Positions 31,271 through 36,466 of a stretch of DNA of 36,466 nt are shown here, piece after piece. Origin of the DNA: Deinococcus sp. (GTDB lineage: Bacteria; Deinococcota; Deinococci; Deinococcales; Deinococcaceae); the NCBI RefSeq assembly GCF_018260405.1, contig NZ_JAGLBG010000012.1:1-36466 (forward strand). Reading direction: 5' to 3'. The first letter of the stretch is position 1, and every line of letters begins with the position of its first letter. Position numbers and translations under genes: made by a program. The notes under the pieces were generated by a model. That model had not been told where the DNA came from. It searched no databases and was given only the letters and a program-made list of their open reading frames with translations.

Positions 31271-31648
31271 AATTTAAGAAATATGAGAATAGTCGCCCCC
31301 GCTGCGTCCCTGACAGCTTCCCAGAACCAAGATTTAAACTGCACTGAAATGTTCGCCTAAAAGATGACTGTAAGCTGACGCTGCAACACTGGAGCCGTTT
31401 GAGACAGCTGGAGAAAATCTCAGTTTTACTCATAATTTCTAATTTTTTTATTATCTAACCTACACCTTACACATCATCCTTCTCATCTCCAGTCATTCTC
31501 AGAGACGGAGAGGTCAGAAGAGATGCTTGCAGGGGGCACTTCAAATGGCTGCCGGGTACAGTCGCAGTCATCTGGGTGCTTTTTCCGGATGACCTACACT
31601 TTCCTCAGCCACCGCCTTTGGCTTCTGCTTTCGGCTGGCATTCAAACA

Positions 31649-31660
31649 AGGTGATCACCT
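31649..31660. promoter_or_regulatory. Palindrome, possible operator for the MFS gene
   Basis: AGGTGATCACCT is a perfect 12 bp palindrome about 66 bp upstream of the MFS start. The same region also reads GGTGAT, 9 nt, ATCACC (31650-31670), a second inverted repeat. A dimeric regulator could bind here; no regulator gene is nearby. Confidence 0.4.
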
Positions 31661-31712
31661 GGTCATCACCCGCCAGCTTCCTAGCAGCACTTTATAGAGA
31701 TGGTGCGTGTGT

Positions 31713-31718
31713 TAATTT
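31713..31718 (+). promoter_or_regulatory. Leaderless-type -10 box of the MFS gene
   Basis: TAATTT, 8 nt, GTG at 31727. Confidence 0.45.
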
Positions 31719-31726
31719 GAGCTTCT

Positions 31727-32881
31727 GTGTCTTCTTTGCCTGCTCAGCACCCAGATAGTCCGCCACGCCTGACTTTTGCGGTGCTGGCCGTGGGCACGGT
31801 GGCGTTTTTTACACTGGGACTGATTCAGGCCAGTTACGGTCCGGCCTTCAGTTTTTTTCAGACCCACTATCACATTGCGCTGGCGAACGTCGGTCTGATT
31901 GCCAGTACTCATTTTCTTGGCTCCGCTCTTGGTAATCCGCTGCCCGGCTTTTTGCTGGCGCGTTTCAGTACCGCGCAGGTCGTCGGCTGGAGTCTGCTGC
32001 TGCTGGCGCTGGGGGCTCTCCTCATCGCTTTTGCGCCGCTCTGGAGCGTGGCCGTCGTCGGGGCGCTGCTGTGTGGGGCTGGGCTGGGCAGCACTAGTGG
32101 GGTTCTGAATGCCGCCTACGCTTCGCTGGGAACTCAGGCCGTCAATCTTGTCAACGCCATTTTCGGAATTGGCAGCATGGTATCACCCTTACTGCTCACC
32201 GGACTCGGGCCACACGGCCTCCAGTGGCCTTATGTGGTGGTGGCTGTGTGCTGTGTTCTGAGCCTGCTCACAGCGCAGTTGTGCGGCGTACCGAGTATTC
32301 ATGTTCCCGCTGGCACGGCTCCAGACCGCATACTTACGGGCCGGGAACATCGTTCTCTCTTTGTGTTTGCGCTGCTGCTGTGTCTGTATGTCGGTCTTGA
32401 GGTCGGCTTCGGGACCTGGTCAGGCAAACACCTCGAAAGCCTGGGAATCAGGAATACCGCGCTGGTCCTGAGCGGTTACTGGGGAGGGCTGACCGCAGGG
32501 CGCATTCTGACTGGGCTATTCGGAGGCCGGGTCAAACCCGGACGCCTGATCCTGGCTGGTGCAGGGCTGGCAACCGTCTGCGCGTTGATCGCGGCGCTCG
32601 GCCAGCCTCAGCTTGCGGCGCTGGCCTATATCGTGGCCGGGCTGGCCCTCGGACCGATCTTCGGCACGTCTCTGGCCTGGCTGACCCACTCTTTACCAGC
32701 GCGGCTTATTCCGTTTCTGCTGCTCTCCGGCAGTGCGGGCGGCGTGCTTATGCCAGTCCTATTGGGTCAGTTTTATGTCCGGAGTGGTCCGCAGGTCGTT
32801 CCCTTGATCCTCGCCTGTGTGGGCCTCCTGGTAATTGGAGCCATCCTGACGCTTAACAGGGCGCTGTCACAACGAAGCTGA
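31727..32881 (+). CDS. Major facilitator superfamily transporter
   Basis: A 384-residue integral membrane protein with about 12 hydrophobic segments split by a central loop near residues 185-205 (HVPAGTAPDRILTGREHRSL). Gly-rich helices and the pattern GYWGGLTAGRILTGLFGGRVKPGR (second-half A-motif region, given in parts) fit the MFS. Its substrate is not readable; the FucP-like or sugar-MFS group is a guess from the compact length. It starts with GTG at 31727, with the TAATTT box 8 nt before. It is divergent from the exported protein, with a possible operator between. Confidence 0.85.
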   Translation: MSSLPAQHPDSPPRLTFAVLAVGTVAFFTLGLIQASYGPAFSFFQTHYHIALANVGLIASTHFLGSALGNPLPGFLLARFSTAQVVGWSLLLLALGALLIAFAPLWSVAVVGALLCGAGLGSTSGVLNAAYASLGTQAVNLVNAIFGIGSMVSPLLLTGLGPHGLQWPYVVVAVCCVLSLLTAQLCGVPSIHVPAGTAPDRILTGREHRSLFVFALLLCLYVGLEVGFGTWSGKHLESLGIRNTALVLSGYWGGLTAGRILTGLFGGRVKPGRLILAGAGLATVCALIAALGQPQLAALAYIVAGLALGPIFGTSLAWLTHSLPARLIPFLLLSGSAGGVLMPVLLGQFYVRSGPQVVPLILACVGLLVIGAILTLNRALSQRS

Positions 32882-32966
32882 CGGTTTGTTGGAGGGAGGG
32901 AGTGTCATGACTTTCAATTGGCCCAGTCGGTTTTTTGCCGTATGTGCAAAGTCGTGGCAGCCCGTA

Positions 32967-34790
32967 TCAGGCCGGGGCAACTGGACTGCTCACGGGCTCA
33001 AGGGTGCCGCCTGCCAGCAGAATGGCGAATTCCTCGCCGGATAGCGTCTCGCGTTGTAGCAGCACGTTCACGACCTCGTGAACATGGGTCAGGTGTTCGC
33101 GCACCAGTTGAAGCACGCGGCTATAGGCTTCGTCCATGAGGCGGCGCACCTCATCGTCGACCAGGTGAGAAGTTGCCTCACTGACAGCGTGCATCTGTGG
33201 TCCGCCGCCCAGATAGTTGCCGTCGTCGGTGGCGAGCGCCACTTTGCCGATGCGCGGGGACATGCCCCATTCGGTGACCATGCGCCGGGCTATGTTGGTG
33301 GCCTGCTGAAAGTCGTTCGACGCTCCGGTAGTTACCTCGCCGTAGATGACTTCCTCGGCGGCGCGGCCAGCAAGGGCCACGGCGATCATGTCTTCCAGGC
33401 CGCGCTGCGTGACGTGCAGGCGGTCGTCGGCGTCGGGCATCATGTACCCGGCGGCGCGGCCACGCGGCACCACCGTCAGCTTGGCAACCCGGTTGGCATA
33501 GGGCAAAAGCTGGGCGGCCAGGGCGTGCCCGACCTCGTGGTAAGCGGTTACTTTGCGGTCGGCCTCGCGCACCACCAGGCTGCGGCGTTCTGGCCCCATC
33601 AGGACCCGGTCACGCGCCTCTTCCACATCCTTACCCGTAATCCGTGTGCGTCCTTCCCGCGCCGCCAGCAGCGCCGCCTCGTTCAGCAGGTTCTCCAGAT
33701 CGGCCCCTACCATTCCAGCTGTCCTCCGGGCAATCGTCTCAAGGTTGACCGACACGTCCAGCGGTTTTTTCCGGGCGTGAATCCTCAGAATCTGTTCGCG
33801 TCCACGCACGTCGGGGGCGTCAACCACCACCTGTCGGTCGAAGCGGCCCGGACGCAGCAGAGCCGCGTCCAGCACATCCGGGCGGTTGGTCGCGGCCAGA
33901 ATGATCACGTCTTGTCCACTGCCGAAGCCGTCCATCTCGACCAGCAGCTGATTGAGGGTCTGTTCGCGTTCGTCGTTGCCGCCCTGCATGTTCATGCCGC
34001 GTTTGCGGCCCACGGCGTCGATTTCGTCGATAAAGACGATACAGGGCGCGGATTTCCGCGCCTGCTCGAACAGGTCACGTACCCGGGCGGCTCCGACCCC
34101 CACGAACATTTCGACGAAGTCCGACCCTGAGATGGAGAAATAGGGCACTTTGGCTTCTCCAGCGACGGCTTTAGCTAAGAGGGTCTTGCCGGAACCGGGA
34201 GGGCCGACGAGGAGGACGCCGTGGGGAATCCTGGCGCCGAGCTGGTGGTATTTTTCGGGCTGGCGAAGGAAATCGACGACTTCCTGAAGGTCTTGCTTGG
34301 CCTCGTCACAGCCCGCCACGTCACCGAAGTTGAGCTTGATCTGGCCCTGGCTGATGATCGCCGCCTTCGATTTCCCAAAGCTGGTCGCCGCGTCGTTGCC
34401 TCCAGCAGAACGGTTACGCAGCAACATCACCACTAGAACGCCAATCAGCGCCAGGGTCAGCAGACTGCTGAGAATGGTCAGCAGGTTCAGCCGGGCGGCG
34501 GGAATATAAGTGACCTCGGCGCCCGCCGCCTGTAGATGGCGCAGCTCTATGGCCGGGTCAGCGGGCAGGCTCCGCGTCTGGTACGGCTGGTGGTTCCTCA
34601 GCTGCCCGGTGATGAGGGCCGTGCCGTTTTCATAGCGGATATTGGCGGTCTGTACCTGCCGGTGCGCCAGTGACTGAGTAAAGTCAGTCAGTGTCAGGTT
34701 GTTGCTGGTGCCTCTGGGCGCGAAAATCAACAGGGCCAGCAGCACGGCCATAGTGCCGATGCCAGCCGCCCAGCCCCATGACGACTTCAT
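32967..34790 (-). CDS. ftsH: ATP-dependent zinc metalloprotease FtsH
   Basis: Membrane-bound AAA+ protease that degrades misassembled membrane and regulatory proteins. The 607 residues have two transmembrane segments (about 8-24 and 103-124) flanking an about 75-residue extracytoplasmic domain, then the AAA+ module with Walker A GPPGSGKT (196-203), Walker B IVFIDE (251-256), the second region of homology from 300 ending PGRFDRQ, and the zinc site HEVGH (418-422; canonical HEAGH). No ribosome site is seen. TAAACT at 34828-34833 on the minus strand would give an about 30 nt leader. Confidence 0.96.
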   Translation of the reverse strand: MKSSWGWAAGIGTMAVLLALLIFAPRGTSNNLTLTDFTQSLAHRQVQTANIRYENGTALITGQLRNHQPYQTRSLPADPAIELRHLQAAGAEVTYIPAARLNLLTILSSLLTLALIGVLVVMLLRNRSAGGNDAATSFGKSKAAIISQGQIKLNFGDVAGCDEAKQDLQEVVDFLRQPEKYHQLGARIPHGVLLVGPPGSGKTLLAKAVAGEAKVPYFSISGSDFVEMFVGVGAARVRDLFEQARKSAPCIVFIDEIDAVGRKRGMNMQGGNDEREQTLNQLLVEMDGFGSGQDVIILAATNRPDVLDAALLRPGRFDRQVVVDAPDVRGREQILRIHARKKPLDVSVNLETIARRTAGMVGADLENLLNEAALLAAREGRTRITGKDVEEARDRVLMGPERRSLVVREADRKVTAYHEVGHALAAQLLPYANRVAKLTVVPRGRAAGYMMPDADDRLHVTQRGLEDMIAVALAGRAAEEVIYGEVTTGASNDFQQATNIARRMVTEWGMSPRIGKVALATDDGNYLGGGPQMHAVSEATSHLVDDEVRRLMDEAYSRVLQLVREHLTHVHEVVNVLLQRETLSGEEFAILLAGGTLEPVSSPVAPA

Positions 34791-34827
34791 GTGCGGTTGT
34801 GTTTCCAGGCGCTGTCAGACATGCCCC

Positions 34828-34833
34828 AGTTTA
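34828..34833 (-). promoter_or_regulatory. Possible -10 box of ftsH
   Basis: TAAACT on the minus strand, with its start site predicted about 30 nt before the ftsH ATG. It is the same hexamer as the lpdA, hemW and alaS boxes, but with a longer leader and no good -35. Confidence 0.35.
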
Positions 34834-34838
34834 CGGCG

Positions 34839-35168
34839 CTAAGCGTTCCGGACAGGAGTAGGCCGGACACACTTGCGGAGCAGATAAACCAGAAAAAAGC
34901 GTGACCCTGACCGCAGATCACGCTGGCTCAACACTTGCATCATGTTCTTCATGCTCACGCTATCTTCGGCACTCAGGGGCACGTCGTTGGCAAAGGCTTT
35001 GGCGACCTTGACGACGGCGCTGGTAGGGCGGGCGTGCAGGCCATGGAGGGCGGTAAGCTTGAAGATTTTTTCGAGTATGGGGCGCTCTTGGTAAGTGGGC
35101 CGTGGTGATTGGGTCGGCAGAGGCTTGCGGCGTGGGGCTGGTGGAAAAAGCAGTGTGGGCCGTTTCCC
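34839..35168 (-). pseudogene. HPr-domain (PTS phosphocarrier) remnant
   Basis: Between mtlD and ftsH one minus-strand frame stays open for 109 codons and contains LEKIFKLTALHGLHARPTSA, then VVKVAKAFANDVPLSAEDSV and MKNMMQVLS. This is the first about 50 residues of HPr: GLHARP has the phosphorylated His (codon 35034-35036), and MKNMMQV is the regulatory helix with Asn where Gram-positive HPr has Ser46. Upstream is a proline-rich linker (PPAPRRKPLPTQSPRP) and no ATG, GTG or TTG; downstream of 34902 HPr likeness stops and the last strand and helix are missing. It therefore looks like an internal fragment of a larger multidomain PTS protein (such as EIIA-HPr-EI), now dead. Its place 31 bp after mtlD fits a mannitol PTS operon. 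Confidence 0.7.
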
Positions 35169-35199
35169 TCAGAGCCTTAGGCCGCTGCGGTTTTCAGCC

Positions 35200-36342
35200 T
35201 TACTCCAGCACCTTATAAGCCTCTACGATCTGCCCGTGCATGGGGTTCTTGGCAGGTAGGCCGGTGGTTTCGGTCACGGCAGCCTCGATGCCCTTGCCTT
35301 TAATCAGGCCCTGCATCTGCGCTGATTGGGGGTCTTCTGGGTTGTCGTAGTGCAGGGCAGCGGCGGCACCACGCAGCAGGGCGTCGTATGGCAGGCCGAG
35401 GTCGGCGGCCATCTGCGCGGGGCCGATGATGCGGTCTTTGGCTCCCAGCTTACGCAGCGGCTCGCGGCCCACGCGCAGCACCTCGTCGCGGATGTGCGGA
35501 TTCTGGAACCGCTTGGCAATTTTCTGGATGTACTTCTCGTGTTCAGCTTCGTCGAAGCCGTACAGCTTGACCAGCGCCGCCCCGCTCTGGCGCATGGCGG
35601 CCAGCACATATCCCTGAATCTCGGGGTCGTTAATGCTGTCCTCGACAGTCTGGTGGCCCTTGCGGTTGCCCAGGTAGGCGGTGATGGCGTGGCCGCTGTT
35701 CAGGGTAAACAGTTTGCGCTGCACATACGCCACCAGATTGTCGGTGAGCTTCATGCCCCCGATTTTGGGCACCGGCCCCTTAAAGGCGGGTGCCTCGACA
35801 ATCCACTCATGGAAGGCTTCCACACCCACGTCCAGCTGGTTTTCGCCGGTGAAGGGCGGCACGATGCGGTCAACCGACGAGTTTGGAAATCCGACGTGCT
35901 GGTCGGCATATTTTTTGCCTTCGTCCGATAGGTGGGTGTAGACCTGCTCCTTGAGGAAGCTGCTCGCGCCGACCATGTTCTCGCAGGCGATAATGTTCAG
36001 GTCACCTGCATTGGCCTTAGCCCGCGCCTCGATGCCCTGGGCCAGCGTACTGGCAATGATTTTCAGCACGTTGGGGCCAACGGCGGTGGTCACCAGGTCG
36101 GCGCTGGCGATGGCGGGCACGATGTCAGGGCCATTGCTGAGAATCCCGGTCACGCCCGACACCTTTTCCTCACGCTTGTCGAGGTCCATGATGTGGATGG
36201 TGTACTCGCCTTCCTCTCTGAGCGCGTCAATCACTTTCTCGTTGACGTCGGCAAAAATCAGTTTGTAGCCGCTCTGGACCAGCAGCGCCCCGATAAAGCC
36301 GCGCCCGATATTGCCTGCTCCTAATTGAATGGCGGTTGGCAT
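35200..36342 (-). CDS. mtlD: Mannitol-1-phosphate 5-dehydrogenase
   Basis: NAD-dependent conversion of mannitol-1-phosphate to fructose-6-phosphate, after uptake by the mannitol PTS. The 380 residues are full length: QLGAGNIGRGFIG (6-18) binds NAD, ACENMVGASSFLKE and VGFPNSSVDRIVPP follow, and GGMKLTDNLVAYVQRKLFTL with NSGHAITAYLG carries the catalytic Lys region of the long-chain polyol dehydrogenases. The start has a strong ribosome site AGGAGGA (36349-36355). An IS end lies just 50 bp upstream, where mtlA or other PTS genes would be expected, and an HPr fragment lies downstream, so the pathway may be broken. Confidence 0.96.
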   Translation of the reverse strand: MPTAIQLGAGNIGRGFIGALLVQSGYKLIFADVNEKVIDALREEGEYTIHIMDLDKREEKVSGVTGILSNGPDIVPAIASADLVTTAVGPNVLKIIASTLAQGIEARAKANAGDLNIIACENMVGASSFLKEQVYTHLSDEGKKYADQHVGFPNSSVDRIVPPFTGENQLDVGVEAFHEWIVEAPAFKGPVPKIGGMKLTDNLVAYVQRKLFTLNSGHAITAYLGNRKGHQTVEDSINDPEIQGYVLAAMRQSGAALVKLYGFDEAEHEKYIQKIAKRFQNPHIRDEVLRVGREPLRKLGAKDRIIGPAQMAADLGLPYDALLRGAAAALHYDNPEDPQSAQMQGLIKGKGIEAAVTETTGLPAKNPMHGQIVEAYKVLE

Positions 36343-36363
36343 GGTGGTTCCTCCTAAAATTAA

Positions 36364-36392
36364 ACTGTACTGCCTGGAACAAGCCTTTGTAA
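36364..36392 (-). promoter_or_regulatory. Possible promoter of mtlD, abutting the IS end
   Basis: On the minus strand TTACAA (36387-36392), 17 nt, TACAGT (36364-36369). The first base of the -35 is the outermost base of the IS repeat at 36392, so this could be a promoter formed or altered by the insertion. The strong ribosome site lies below it, giving a leader of about 15-20 nt. Confidence 0.45.
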
Positions 36393-36466
36393 GAGGCTGT
36401 CTGAGGCCCTAACCATGGGAAATGTTTTAGGCTTTAACGGTGGAACGCGCAGCTTACCCTAGCGAC
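36392..36466 (-). mobile_element. Insertion sequence end, truncated by the window edge
   Basis: AGAGGCTGTCTGAGGCCC at 36392-36409 is the inverted copy of the 18 bp at 57-74. The bases beyond it differ from those at the left edge, so this is the other end of the same IS type, consistent with the 3' side of a minus-strand transposase. Both IS copies would then lie in the same orientation. Too little is present to identify a family. Confidence 0.6.

Larger units (their letters stand above)
31271..31726. other. Divergent intergenic region, partly AT-rich
   Basis: Between the exported protein and the MFS gene. It contains an AT-rich patch at 31430-31460, a perfect 12 bp palindrome at 31649-31660 and the MFS -10 box at 31713-31718. 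No gene is supported. Confidence 0.5.

Overview
The window is a GC-rich chromosomal segment from a bacterium that is almost certainly a Deinococcus. Pointers are a glutaminyl-tRNA synthetase with a C-terminal YqeY/GatB-like domain, folate-dependent TrmFO, a DIP1984-family protein beside mutS2, repeated non-coding elements between genes, and many start codons that follow a TANNNT box by only 6-8 nt, the signature of the leaderless mRNAs reported for this genus. About 24 protein genes are supported, nearly all housekeeping. No rRNA, tRNA or CRISPR was seen.

Layout. 1-74: the outward-facing end of an insertion sequence. 457-4603: acs, a small hypothetical gene overlapping pth, and a DUF4126 membrane protein. 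4652-9033: lpdA, hemW, a PaaI-type thioesterase and an unknown gene. 9102-12858: trmFO, an orphan lipoprotein and an MBL-fold hydrolase. 13254-17150: a small acidic protein, murD-ftsW (overlapping), then the convergent rplM-rpsI operon. 17610-19847: ubiX followed by one open frame that joins IspD and IspE. 20007-26580: glnS with a small exported TPR-like protein, a secreted protein and alaS. 27010-29908: the divergent DIP1984-family gene and mutS2. 30170-32881: an exported beta-rich protein and a divergent MFS transporter. 32967-34790: ftsH. 34839-36342: an HPr-domain remnant and mtlD. 36392-36466: a second IS end.

The genes mostly act in separate core tasks: acetate activation and the E3 of 2-oxoacid dehydrogenases; translation (pth, trmFO, rplM, rpsI, glnS, alaS); peptidoglycan and division (murD, ftsW); MEP isoprenoid synthesis and prenyl-FMN (ispDE, ubiX); membrane proteolysis (ftsH); and DNA or ribosome rescue (mutS2). 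The mtlD locus looks like a decaying mannitol PTS operon, cut upstream by an IS and carrying only an HPr fragment downstream.

The most unusual features are: (1) the in-frame IspD-IspE fusion; (2) the orphan HPr fragment next to mtlD; (3) a 138-139 bp element with TAGAGC/GCTCTA ends, present twice in opposite orientation plus a partial copy, one copy supplying the hemW stop codon; (4) a second, about 36 bp GGGGCCTG repeat family with four copies, and shuffled modules around it; (5) eleven start codons with a leaderless -10 box; (6) the same IS terminus facing outward at both window edges. I found no clear undescribed multi-gene defence or biosynthetic system.
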